A model generated the notes under the pieces. It had not been told where the DNA came from and searched no databases. It saw only the letters and a list, made by a program, of their open reading frames with translations. This document shows, one piece after another, positions 6,317 to 13,855 of a DNA stretch of 17,474 nucleotides (the first letter of the stretch is position 1; each line of letters begins with the position of its first letter). The stretch is taken from assembly GCA_947303105.1 (NCBI GenBank), contig CAMYXQ010000008.1, positions 1 through 17,474 of the forward strand, given 5' to 3'. The DNA is from an uncultured Caryophanales bacterium (GTDB lineage Bacteria; Bacillota_I; Bacilli_A; RFN20; CAG-826). The position numbers and the translations under genes were made by a program.

Positions 6317-7780
6317 GTGAAGAAAAAATTCAGTGTACTCGCAGTCGCTTTGCTCTCCATGGCTTTAGCGTCCTGCGGAGGCAGCCCGACCGATGAGTCC
6401 GAAGAGTCCGAAGAGCTCACCGGAACCGCGCTCGCCGTCAGTCTTGCTAGCAAGATGACAAAAGAAGAACTCGCGGAAGCTTCCAAAGCGGAATTCGAAG
6501 CGAATCCGACCGGCAAGTTCAAAGTCGTCGGCCTCACTTCCGTCTTGAAGTCCATCGCGAAGACCGTTGCTAAGGATTATGAATGGATCCGTTACGGCAC
6601 CCACAAGGAACCGGATCCCAAGGATCCCAGCAAGGAAATCGAAGTTGAAGATGCAGACTCCAACGTCACCGTCAACAACAGCTACAAGGACTATGCCCTT
6701 CTCGAAGCGTTGAACGTCGCCGAAAACACCTACTTCGCCGACTACGCGCTCGTTCAGGACGTCCGTTACTTCTCCTCTCACATGGAAGACGGTATCACCC
6801 ACAACTTTGTCCCGTCTGACTGGAGAGCCATCGGTTTGCAGGAAGAAGACACCCTCCCGTTGAAGGGCGTCCACTTCAACAAACTCTTCTGGACCAACAC
6901 CAACTTCGAAAAGGTGACTCACAAGAAGCTCTACAACATCTGGCAGGTCGCCGGCACCGACGCCGATGCGGACCACCTCAGCAAGGTCTCCTTCCAGGAT
7001 GCGACCACCGAACAGATCAATATGTCGTTCCTCGTGACCGCCTACTCCCCGAAAGAGCAGAAGAGAATCGAAGACGCCTATGAAGCCTATTACGGCAGAA
7101 AATGGGCGGCCAGCGGCGACTACAAGAGCGCCGGTGAACAATGGGTTGATGAATTCATCAAGAACATCTCCAGATGGCACAGCTCTGATGGTACCGCGAT
7201 GAAACAGACCCAGCTCGAATCCGACTGGAACGAAGGCTACGTCTACTATGGCGCGTTCGCCAAGATGAAAGACGCGGTCAAGAACTACTACAAGGTCGAC
7301 CTCAATGGTGACGGAACCAAAGACGATGACGAGACCTACACCGTCGAATGCGATGGCGTCAATTACGAGTACAGCAACGCCAATAACAGTGGCAAAGGCA
7401 CCCGTGCCATGGACACCGTTAAGTGGGACTGGAATATCGCTGGCTTCAATGGGTACATGTACTGCATGGATTCCCAGATCATCAACAAGGCTGAATTCCC
7501 GTACACCGCCTGCTTGTTCGCTCGCGTCATGCTCGAAGAAGAAGCCTACACCACCGCTATCTACAACTCCTCGAACCCCGATGCCGCAGGCAACGCCGCC
7601 AACCAGTATGGTTACTACTATCCTGGCACCGCTTCTAGCGACTTCCGTTATGCCAAGGGCGACTGGACCAAAGAAGTCCACATCCGGAAAGAGTTGAACG
7701 AAGATTATGACTACCTCAAAGACGTCAGCCCGATCCTCGTCAACAAGATCCAGACTTTGATCGCCACGGTTAAAGCCTAA
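6317..7780 (+). CDS. ABC transporter substrate-binding lipoprotein, substrate unknown
   Basis: The 487-residue protein begins with a lipoprotein signal peptide: KKK, a hydrophobic core and the lipobox LASC with Cys20 as the lipidated residue. A short acidic Ser/Glu/Asp linker (24-34) follows, as in surface-tethered binding proteins. The rest is a hydrophilic, Tyr- and Trp-rich exported domain. Its role is inferred mainly from context: it is the first gene of an operon with an ABC permease and ATPase. I do not recognise a specific binding-protein family. At residues 328-339 an aspartate-rich loop (DLNGDGTKDDDE) matches the spacing of EF-hand or dockerin-type calcium loops, except for a Lys at position 8. 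Translation starts with GTG at 6317, fixed by AAAGGAG 8 nt upstream. The protein is larger than typical ferric-binding proteins of about 330 residues. Confidence 0.82.
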   Translation: MKKKFSVLAVALLSMALASCGGSPTDESEESEELTGTALAVSLASKMTKEELAEASKAEFEANPTGKFKVVGLTSVLKSIAKTVAKDYEWIRYGTHKEPDPKDPSKEIEVEDADSNVTVNNSYKDYALLEALNVAENTYFADYALVQDVRYFSSHMEDGITHNFVPSDWRAIGLQEEDTLPLKGVHFNKLFWTNTNFEKVTHKKLYNIWQVAGTDADADHLSKVSFQDATTEQINMSFLVTAYSPKEQKRIEDAYEAYYGRKWAASGDYKSAGEQWVDEFIKNISRWHSSDGTAMKQTQLESDWNEGYVYYGAFAKMKDAVKNYYKVDLNGDGTKDDDETYTVECDGVNYEYSNANNSGKGTRAMDTVKWDWNIAGFNGYMYCMDSQIINKAEFPYTACLFARVMLEEEAYTTAIYNSSNPDAAGNAANQYGYYYPGTASSDFRYAKGDWTKEVHIRKELNEDYDYLKDVSPILVNKIQTLIATVKA

Positions 7781-7821
7781 TCAAACGCATTAGTTCGAAA
7801 GAATTAGCAGTCTAAATTAAG

Positions 7822-7851
7822 TCGCGGGCGGGGTTCTCTTCCCGCCCGCGA
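7822..7851 (+). other. Strong intercistronic hairpin between lipoprotein and permease genes
   Basis: A perfect 11-bp GC-rich inverted repeat (TCGCGGGCGGG / CCCGCCCGCGA, 7822-7832 and 7841-7851) has an 8-nt loop. No T-run follows, so it is not a standard terminator. It most likely protects the 3' end of a processed lipoprotein mRNA, giving more binding protein than permease, as known for other importer operons. That role is inference. Confidence 0.75.
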
Positions 7852-7871
7852 TTCACGTTAAGGAGACAAAA

Positions 7872-9779
7872 ATGGATAATTCTGCGGCTGTACAGCAAAA
7901 CAAATTTTCCAAAAATGTCAAAAAAGCCCTTAATAACGTCGGTCATTTTTTCAAGAGCCCTTCGAACATCATCATCGTGGTGTTCGGAATCATCCTCTCG
8001 TTGTTGATTCTTTATCCCTTGGCCATGATGGTCATCAAGACATTCCAGTTCCAAACTGGCATCGAGGCGAGGGCGATCAACGCCGTATTTGAAACGAGTT
8101 ATAAGAGGGGCGATTGGTCGTTCTATCAATGGCCATATTTGCTTTTTAACCCCCATCCTGATCTGGCGGAGTTCTCCAAAGCGATGTTCTGGGTCCCTCT
8201 TGGACGTTCCATTCTCATGTCTTTGGTCGCCTGCGTCATCGCCATTGTCGGCGGCGGCGCTTTGGCCTTCCTTATCACGAGAACGAATATGCCCTTCAAG
8301 GGATTCATCTCCGCCGTCTTCGTCTTCCCGTACATCATGCCGTCTTGGTCGATGGCTATGTTCTGGGTCAACTTCTTTAAGAACACCGGTGTCACCGCCG
8401 CTCCTGGCGTTGGCATGTTGGAAGCGATGTTCGGCATTCAAACCCCACAAGCATTGGTCTATGGCTTCTGGCCAACCGCCATCGTTATGGGTTTGCACTA
8501 TGCCCCATTCGCTTATATTTTGATCGGTGGCATTCTGCGCAACATGGACGCCAACCTCGAAGAGGCGGCGACCATTCTAAAGGCCAGCCGGGCCAAGATC
8601 CTTGCCCGCATCACGCTTCCGATCGTCGCGCCAGCGATGGTATCTACCGTCTTGTTGGTCTTTGCGAGTTCCATCTCCAGTTATACCGTCCCGTCCTTCT
8701 TGGATGCCGATAAGAGCGCCCGACTCATCTCCATTACGATGAGAGGCTTCTTCACGGCCGGTCAAACAGGTTTGGGTTATATCGTCGCGACCGTATTGAT
8801 GGTCATGTCCATCTTGATTTTGACCCTCAACAACTGGTTCACGCGTTCTCGCAAGAACTTCACCACTGTTTCCGGCAAGTCCGGACAGGCCACGAAGATC
8901 AATCTCGGCAAAGCCGGCAAATGGATCGCCGCGGTCATCGTCGTCATCATCGTCGCCTTCTTCGCCATCTTCCCGATGGTTACCTTCGTCTTGGAATCTC
9001 TGGAAGAAACGGCCGGCGACATCACTTCCGTTACCCTCAAATATTGGACGGGCAAAGAGGTCATGGATGACCCCTATATCACCACCCGTATGTCGGGCAA
9101 TGGCATCTTGATCAACAAAGACATCATGGGCGCCTTCGGACGTTCCGTCTTAACCGCGGGTCTCGTCGCCTTTATCGTCGGCACCGTCGGCGTCTTGATC
9201 GGCTATGCCGTTTCCCACAACAGAAGGAGCCGCATCGCAAGCTACCTGAGCAGTCTGGCCTTCTTGCCTTACCTCATTCCGTCCTTGTGCTTCAGCGCGG
9301 TATATATGGCGGTCATGAAACAACCGGCCCTATCCTTCTTAGACATCACGACCACCGGCACGCAAATCTCGGCGATCGCGATGTGCGTCATCATGGGTTC
9401 GGTCAAATTCTTGCCGTTCGCATCCAGAAGCGGCACCAACGCGATGCTTCAGCTCTCCGGCGAAATCGAAGAAGCCGCCATTATTAATGGCGCCTCTTGG
9501 CCGAAGCGTATGTTACGCATCATCTTCCCGATTCAGAAAGCCAGCTTCATTTCTGGCTACTTGCTCCCGTTCATCTCCTGTATGCGTGAGTTCACCTTGT
9601 TCACTCTCGTCATCACTGAGAAAACGCTTGCCACCAGCATCTTGGAGTACTTGAACCGTAATGGCGCCAGCCAAGTCGCCAACGGCATCAACCTTATGAT
9701 CGTCTTATTCGTCGTCATCGTTAACCTCGTTATCAACAAGGTTACCGGCGCGTCCATCGACAAAGGTATCGGAGGATAA
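7872..9779 (+). CDS. ABC importer permease with two fused transmembrane domains
   Basis: The 635-residue membrane protein contains two binding-protein-dependent permease (BPD_transp_1) domains in tandem, roughly 30-325 and 345-635. Each has a cytoplasmic EAA loop that contacts the ATPase: EEAATILKASRAKILARITLP at 230-250 and EEAAIINGASWPKRMLRIIFP at 533-553. Hydrophobic segments fill both halves. This fused layout is known from ferric iron (FbpB/SfuB), thiamine (ThiP) and some phosphonate importers, so the protein can act as its own dimer. The substrate cannot be decided from this. A perfect AAGGAG ribosome binding site lies 6 nt before the ATG. The ATPase gene starts 4 nt after the stop. Confidence 0.93.
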   Translation: MDNSAAVQQNKFSKNVKKALNNVGHFFKSPSNIIIVVFGIILSLLILYPLAMMVIKTFQFQTGIEARAINAVFETSYKRGDWSFYQWPYLLFNPHPDLAEFSKAMFWVPLGRSILMSLVACVIAIVGGGALAFLITRTNMPFKGFISAVFVFPYIMPSWSMAMFWVNFFKNTGVTAAPGVGMLEAMFGIQTPQALVYGFWPTAIVMGLHYAPFAYILIGGILRNMDANLEEAATILKASRAKILARITLPIVAPAMVSTVLLVFASSISSYTVPSFLDADKSARLISITMRGFFTAGQTGLGYIVATVLMVMSILILTLNNWFTRSRKNFTTVSGKSGQATKINLGKAGKWIAAVIVVIIVAFFAIFPMVTFVLESLEETAGDITSVTLKYWTGKEVMDDPYITTRMSGNGILINKDIMGAFGRSVLTAGLVAFIVGTVGVLIGYAVSHNRRSRIASYLSSLAFLPYLIPSLCFSAVYMAVMKQPALSFLDITTTGTQISAIAMCVIMGSVKFLPFASRSGTNAMLQLSGEIEEAAIINGASWPKRMLRIIFPIQKASFISGYLLPFISCMREFTLFTLVITEKTLATSILEYLNRNGASQVANGINLMIVLFVVIVNLVINKVTGASIDKGIGG

Positions 9780-9783
9780 TCAC

Positions 9784-11166
9784 ATGCCAAAAATCGTATT
9801 AGAACATGTCACAAAGCGCTGGGGTAACTTCTACGGCGCAAAAGACCTCAACATCGTGCTTGAGGATCGGGAATTCGTCACCCTCCTTGGCCCTTCCGGC
9901 TGCGGTAAAACGACGACCCTTCGTATGATCGCGGGTCTAGAAACCCCGACCGAAGGCAAAATCACCATCGGCGACACCGTCGTCTTCGACAGCGAGACCG
10001 GCATCAACCTCTCCCCGGCGAAGCGCGACGTCGGCTTCCTCTTCCAGAACTACGCCCTCTGGCCTCATATGACCGTTTATAAGAACATCACATTCGGCCT
10101 TGAGAACGTCCGTGTCCCTGGCGAGGATGGCAAGATGCGCCGCTTGACCAAAGCGGAGACCGAAGAACGCGTCAACGAAGTCTGCGATATGCTGAAAATC
10201 CAGCAATTCCGCGATCGTTATCCTTCCGAACTCTCCGGCGGCCAGCAGCAGCGCGTTGCGATCGCCCGTACCTTGGCGACCCACCCGAAGGTTCTGTTCA
10301 TGGACGAACCTCTGTCCAACCTCGACGCCAAACTCCGTGCCGAAATGCGCACCGAGCTAAAACGTATGCATAGAGACATGAACTCGACTTTCGTCTACGT
10401 CACGCACGACCAGTTGGAAGCCATGACCTTGGCCACCAACATCTGCTTGATGAACAATGGTTTGGTCCAGCAGTTCGACCCGCCTCTCACCGTTTATAAC
10501 AAACCGGCGAACCTCTTCGTCGCCGACTTCATCGGCAACCCGACGATGAACTTCATCCCGGGCGTCATCGAAGAAGTCAAAGGCAGCGAAGCCACCGTCA
10601 GTTTCTTCGGCATCAAAGCCAAATTCAAAGGTGACCAGGAAATCCCCGAAGGCATCAAAGACATCATCGTCGGCGTTCGTCCGGAATTCCTCCCGATCCA
10701 CGAAAAAGGCAAACTCAAAGGCCTTGCCTATGGCACCTTGCCCGCCGGCATGGAAACCACCGTTAAGATCAACTTCAACGATGAGATCCTCTCTTCCGTC
10801 GTGTTCGGCTCCATCGACTATGCGATCGACTCGGAAATCCGTTTCGACATCGTCGGCGATGGCATCTTGCTCTATGACTATGCCTCGAAGAACGTCCTCG
10901 GCAGAGGCACCCTCGAAATCCTTGAAATCGGCGAATATCATCGCGGAAGCGAAGAGCCCTTCAAGATCGAACTCGTCGCCCCGGGCACCAACCCGAACGA
11001 AGGCGTTGGCGAACCCGGCAAGGGCAAAAAGAAAAAGGGCTTGAAGAAAGCGAAAAAGGAAAAGGTTGAAGAACCCGCTCCGGTCGCTGAAAAAGCCCCG
11101 GTTGAAGAAGAAGAAGCTCCGGCTGAAGAAGTCGAAGAACCTTCCGAAGAACCGAAAGAAGAATAA
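9784..11166 (+). CDS. ABC importer ATP-binding protein with charged C-terminal tail
   Basis: The 460-residue ATPase powers the importer. It has Walker A GPSGCGKT at 36-43, Q-loop Gln88, signature LSGGQQQR at 150-157, Walker B with Glu175 (LFMDEP), D-loop SNLD at 178-181 and H-loop His208. The region after about 240 is an OB/TOBE-type regulatory domain, as in MalK, PotA and FbpC relatives. Residues 412-460 form an unusual tail: first Lys-rich (GKKKKGLKKAKKEK), then Glu/Pro/Ala-rich to the end. This tail lies outside the known domains and is probably disordered. The ribosome binding site GGAGG overlaps the last codons of the permease gene, so translation is likely coupled. A strong terminator follows. 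Substrate is unknown; the FbpC/PotA-like layout does not decide it. Confidence 0.94.
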   Translation: MPKIVLEHVTKRWGNFYGAKDLNIVLEDREFVTLLGPSGCGKTTTLRMIAGLETPTEGKITIGDTVVFDSETGINLSPAKRDVGFLFQNYALWPHMTVYKNITFGLENVRVPGEDGKMRRLTKAETEERVNEVCDMLKIQQFRDRYPSELSGGQQQRVAIARTLATHPKVLFMDEPLSNLDAKLRAEMRTELKRMHRDMNSTFVYVTHDQLEAMTLATNICLMNNGLVQQFDPPLTVYNKPANLFVADFIGNPTMNFIPGVIEEVKGSEATVSFFGIKAKFKGDQEIPEGIKDIIVGVRPEFLPIHEKGKLKGLAYGTLPAGMETTVKINFNDEILSSVVFGSIDYAIDSEIRFDIVGDGILLYDYASKNVLGRGTLEILEIGEYHRGSEEPFKIELVAPGTNPNEGVGEPGKGKKKKGLKKAKKEKVEEPAPVAEKAPVEEEEAPAEEVEEPSEEPKEE

Positions 11167-11177
11167 TTCTTCAAACA

Positions 11178-11203
11178 AAAACCCCGGCTGATCCCGGGGT
11201 TTT
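11178..11203. terminator. Bidirectional terminator between the ABC operon and pfp
   Basis: AAAACCCCGG (11178-11187) and CCGGGGTTTT (11194-11203) form a 10-bp stem with a 6-nt loop. T-runs lie on both strands, so it can end both the plus-strand ABC transcript and the minus-strand pfp transcript. Confidence 0.92.
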
Positions 11204-11205
11204 CT

Positions 11206-12381
11206 TTATCGCTTGAAGGATAAAGCGATCCCATCTTTCTCTTTGATGGGTTCGGTTTGACCCGCAACAAGGGGTCTTAGGTATTCGCGGAAGGCATCGC
11301 TCATGCGCGTGTGATCGCATAAGAACTCAGGTGGGATCGGTTTGACCCCATTGGCGACCTTCTCCGCATCGACGAGAGGATAACTTACTTTGTAAGGATC
11401 CCTCGAATCCACGCGGATGGACACCATCTTCCAGGTTTCGCCCGCCAAAGCGGCTTTTACCGCTTCCTTGCCGACTTCGATCGCTTCTTTCTGATCGTTC
11501 CCCGCGATGAGGGTCGGGCTGCAACGGGTCGGGATCGATAAGGAGATCCACCGGATATCCAAACCGGTGTCCGCGGATAGTCTTTCCGCGAGCATCGGGC
11601 TGACCCCATCCAAGGGGCGATGTCCAAACCCATCATCTTTGGTGGAATTCTTCCTTTCGAAGGGGATTCCCTCGCCCACCATGACGAAGCAGCGTTTCTT
11701 TTCTTTGTAGATCTTTTGAATGGCTTCTTTGCATTCCTCATAATCGAAGCCGATTTCGGGGAAATAGAACAAATCGGGGCGGAATGGTTCTTCGAGGAGG
11801 TCAGGGACCGCCGCGACCCATCCGGTTTCGCGGCCCATCACCTCAATGAGGACCACTTTGCCTTTGGTATAAGCCATCCCGTCGATAATGATGGATTGGA
11901 CGGAGTTGATGATTTGCTTGGCTGCGCTGCCAAAGCCGGGGGTGTGGTCAATCTCCACCAAATCGTTATCCATCGTTTTGGGAACCCCGATAACGCGGAT
12001 GTCGCTTCCCCGCGATTCAGAGAATCGTCCTAAACGATGGCAGGTGTCCATGGAATCATTGCCCCCATTGACGAGGATATAGCCGATATTGCGGGATTCG
12101 CAGAAAGCGAGGACGTTGCTCTTATCGCCAGGGCCTAATTTGTGGCGGCTGCTTCCTAAGGCCGCCCCTGGGGTTTGTTTTAGCAATTCGAGTTCTTCCT
12201 CAGGAACATCCGTCAAATCGATCAGATCGCCGTTTAGAAGGCCTTCTACGCCGAAATGGGCGCCGTACACTCTATCGATGCGATCTTGGTGCTTTCGGGC
12301 CTCTATGACCACGCCATAAAGCGAAGAATTGATGACGGAGGTCGGGCCACCGCTTTGAAGATAGACCAGGGATTTTTTCAT
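11206..12381 (-). CDS. pfp: PPi-dependent 6-phosphofructokinase (probable)
   Basis: This phosphofructokinase-family enzyme converts fructose-6-phosphate to fructose-1,6-bisphosphate. The 391-residue protein has GGPTSVIN at 11-18, GGNDS at 106-110, PKTMDND at 134-140 (catalytic Asp138) and the fructose-6-phosphate motif MGRETG at 182-187. ATP enzymes normally carry Gly at two sites (GGDGS and PGTIDND). Here these are Asp109 and Lys135, the known marks of pyrophosphate-dependent enzymes, so PPi is the likely phosphate donor and the reaction is reversible. I chose the ATG at 12381 over an upstream in-frame codon because the -10 TATAAT ends 6 nt before it and the protein then begins MKKSLVYLQSGG, as the family does. 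No ribosome binding site is present. It is divergent from the second aldolase. Confidence 0.9.
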   Translation of the reverse strand: MKKSLVYLQSGGPTSVINSSLYGVVIEARKHQDRIDRVYGAHFGVEGLLNGDLIDLTDVPEEELELLKQTPGAALGSSRHKLGPGDKSNVLAFCESRNIGYILVNGGNDSMDTCHRLGRFSESRGSDIRVIGVPKTMDNDLVEIDHTPGFGSAAKQIINSVQSIIIDGMAYTKGKVVLIEVMGRETGWVAAVPDLLEEPFRPDLFYFPEIGFDYEECKEAIQKIYKEKKRCFVMVGEGIPFERKNSTKDDGFGHRPLDGVSPMLAERLSADTGLDIRWISLSIPTRCSPTLIAGNDQKEAIEVGKEAVKAALAGETWKMVSIRVDSRDPYKVSYPLVDAEKVANGVKPIPPEFLCDHTRMSDAFREYLRPLVAGQTEPIKEKDGIALSFKR

Positions 12382-12387
12382 GCCACC

Positions 12388-12393
12388 ATTATA
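12388..12393 (-). promoter_or_regulatory. -10 element of pfp, leaderless configuration
   Basis: A perfect TATAAT on the minus strand ends 6 nt before the pfp ATG. No good -35 is visible at 17 nt (TCCGCA). The site lies only 12 nt from the -10 of the divergent aldolase gene. Confidence 0.65.
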
Positions 12394-12404
12394 TACGAGT
12401 AAGG

Positions 12405-12421
12405 TATACTTGCGGAGGAGG
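12405..12421 (+). promoter_or_regulatory. Putative -10 and strong ribosome binding site of the second aldolase
   Basis: TATACT (12405-12410) is a 5/6 match to a -10. The ribosome binding site GGAGGAGG (12414-12421) lies 5 nt before the ATG. If this -10 is used the leader is only about 10 nt and the ribosome binding site sits at its 5' end. A slightly earlier TTATAT (12389-12394) is an alternative -10. No convincing -35 is seen. Confidence 0.45.
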
Positions 12422-12426
12422 CGCTT

Positions 12427-13401
12427 ATGCATCATTTCACCGAATTTGGATTATCCAACACCAAGGAAATGCTGGAACGGGCCGAAAAGGGCCATTATGC
12501 CGTCCCGGCTTTCTATCCCATATCGATCGAGCAATTCAATGCGATCGGCGACGTCATCATCGCGACCAAAACCCCGATGATTCTTCTCGCCTCGCCCAAT
12601 TTATTCCGCCAATTGGAGCCGGCGATGTTATCCCGTCTCGCCCAAGGGCTCGTCGACCGGGTCCGTGAGGCCGGTATTCCCAGCCCGATCGCCCTCCATC
12701 TCGACCACGGACACACCTATGAGGAATGCGTCGCGGCGATCGAGAACGGTTTTTCCTCGGTGATGATCGATGGCAGCCTGTTGCCGTTCGAAGAGAACAT
12801 CGCTCTCGTCAAAAAGGTCGTTGAATATGCCCACCGCCACGACGTCTCCGTCGAAGCGGAGCTCGGCATCCTCTCCGGCGACGAGGAAGATGCCTCGAAA
12901 GCGGGCGTCGAAACCCTATATACCGACCCAAATAAAGCCATTGAGTTCATTCGCCGCTCAGGCTGCGATTCACTAGCCATCTCTATCGGCACTCAGCACG
13001 GTCTCGTCAAAATGAAACCGAACCCCGATGGCTCGCTCCCCGAACTCCGATATGACATCCTGGACGCCATCGAAAAAGAAATCCCCGGCTTCCCCATCGT
13101 CCTCCACGGCTCGAGCAACATCGACCGCCGCTTCGTCGAGATGATCAATGAGCATGGGGGCAAAGTGGCCGAAACGGTCGGCATCCCCGATAAGGAAATC
13201 AGCAAGGCGGCCACCCGCGGCGTCGCCAAGGTCAACATCGCCACCGACGGTTGGATCTGCGCCTTGGCCCATACCAGAAGGCTGCTCGATGAGCATCCGG
13301 AAGCCATCGATAGCAGGGTGTTCACCTTGAAGACCCGGGCGGAGATGAAGGAGCTATATCTCCACAAAATCGACGTCTTAGGAAGCGCCAACCATTACTG
13401 A
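12427..13401 (+). CDS. Class II aldolase paralogue with deviant phosphate-site motif
   Basis: The 324-residue protein is a class II (zinc) aldolase. It has HLDHGH at 91-96 (catalytic Asp93, zinc ligand His94), AELGILSGDEED around 144-155, GTQHG at 188-192 (zinc ligand His191) and LHGSSN at 226-231 (zinc ligand His227). It differs from the window's main aldolase at key places: GTQHG for GTAHG, and NIATDGW for NVGTDLR in the phosphate-binding loop. These changes suggest a different or broader sugar-bisphosphate substrate, such as tagatose- or sedoheptulose-bisphosphate, but this is inference. It is divergent from the PPi-phosphofructokinase and shares its 45-bp promoter region, so the two may be co-regulated and act in sequence. 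Start is fixed by GGAGGAGG. Confidence 0.88.
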   Translation: MHHFTEFGLSNTKEMLERAEKGHYAVPAFYPISIEQFNAIGDVIIATKTPMILLASPNLFRQLEPAMLSRLAQGLVDRVREAGIPSPIALHLDHGHTYEECVAAIENGFSSVMIDGSLLPFEENIALVKKVVEYAHRHDVSVEAELGILSGDEEDASKAGVETLYTDPNKAIEFIRRSGCDSLAISIGTQHGLVKMKPNPDGSLPELRYDILDAIEKEIPGFPIVLHGSSNIDRRFVEMINEHGGKVAETVGIPDKEISKAATRGVAKVNIATDGWICALAHTRRLLDEHPEAIDSRVFTLKTRAEMKELYLHKIDVLGSANHY

Positions 13402-13406
13402 GAATA

Positions 13407-13439
13407 AAAAATATCCCGACGAATCGCCGGGATATTTTT
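13407..13439. terminator. Bidirectional terminator between the second aldolase and rplQ
   Basis: AAAAATATCCCG (13407-13418) and CGGGATATTTTT (13428-13439) form a 12-bp stem with a 9-nt loop. A-runs on the left and T-runs on the right let it work on both strands. It ends the aldolase transcript and the ribosomal operon. Confidence 0.93.
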
Positions 13440-13450
13440 AATTATCGTGA

Positions 13451-13852
13451 TTAGTCGACCCAACGGACGAGGGTGACTTGGGCATTGTCGCCTTTGCGGG
13501 CGCCAAGCTTATAAACGGTCGTGTAACCGCCGTTGCGGGAGGCATAGCGCGGCGCAATCTCGTTGAAGAGTTTGTTGAGGGCGCTGACGCCTTTCTCATC
13601 GGCGATGCCGTTGCGGAGAACGCGGGCGGCCTGACGGCGGGCGGCGACATCTCCTTTTTTGCCCAAAGTGACCATCTTGTCGGCCAAGGAAACGAGATCC
13701 TTGGTGACGCCGGAGGTGACTTTGACCTGGCCGTGGACGATGAGCTCGCTCACGACGTTGCGAAGCATGGCCTTGTTCTTCGAAGGGGTATAAGCCGCTT
13801 TGAAGCGAACGCCGGTCTTGCCATGCACGTTCTTTCTACCTTGTGCTGCCAT
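13451..13852 (-). CDS. rplQ: 50S ribosomal protein L17
   Basis: L17 is a large-subunit ribosomal protein and usually the last gene of the alpha operon, as here. The 133-residue protein contains the family core KAMLRNVVSELIVHG, DKMVTLGKKGD and AARRQAARVLRNGI, and ends with ARKGDNAQVTLVRWVD. The N-terminus (MAAQGRKNVHGKTG) is about 8 residues longer than that of many L17 proteins, and the usual RKLGR motif reads GKTGVR. The AGGAG ribosome binding site lies within the last codons of rpoA, 3 nt from its stop, so the genes are coupled. The bidirectional terminator follows directly. Confidence 0.96.
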   Translation of the reverse strand: MAAQGRKNVHGKTGVRFKAAYTPSKNKAMLRNVVSELIVHGQVKVTSGVTKDLVSLADKMVTLGKKGDVAARRQAARVLRNGIADEKGVSALNKLFNEIAPRYASRNGGYTTVYKLGARKGDNAQVTLVRWVD

Positions 13853-13855
13853 AAA

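Noticed and set aside
6365..7681. Long open frame antisense to the lipoprotein gene
   Set aside because: Composition is Val/Gly/Asp-biased with no motif, as expected for the complement of a codon-biased gene. The sense frame has a lipobox, a ribosome binding site and operon context.
7822..7851. Terminator after the lipoprotein gene
   Set aside because: The stem is strong, but no T-run follows on the plus strand and the downstream genes have no other evident promoter.
6317..11166. Naming the importer a ferric iron or thiamine transporter
   Set aside because: The fused permease layout is shared by several substrate classes, and the binding protein matches none that I recognise.
10357..11178. 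Phe-rich open frame antisense to the ABC ATPase
   Set aside because: Its Phe-rich end is simply the complement of the Lys/Glu codons of the ATPase tail. No ribosome binding site or known motif.
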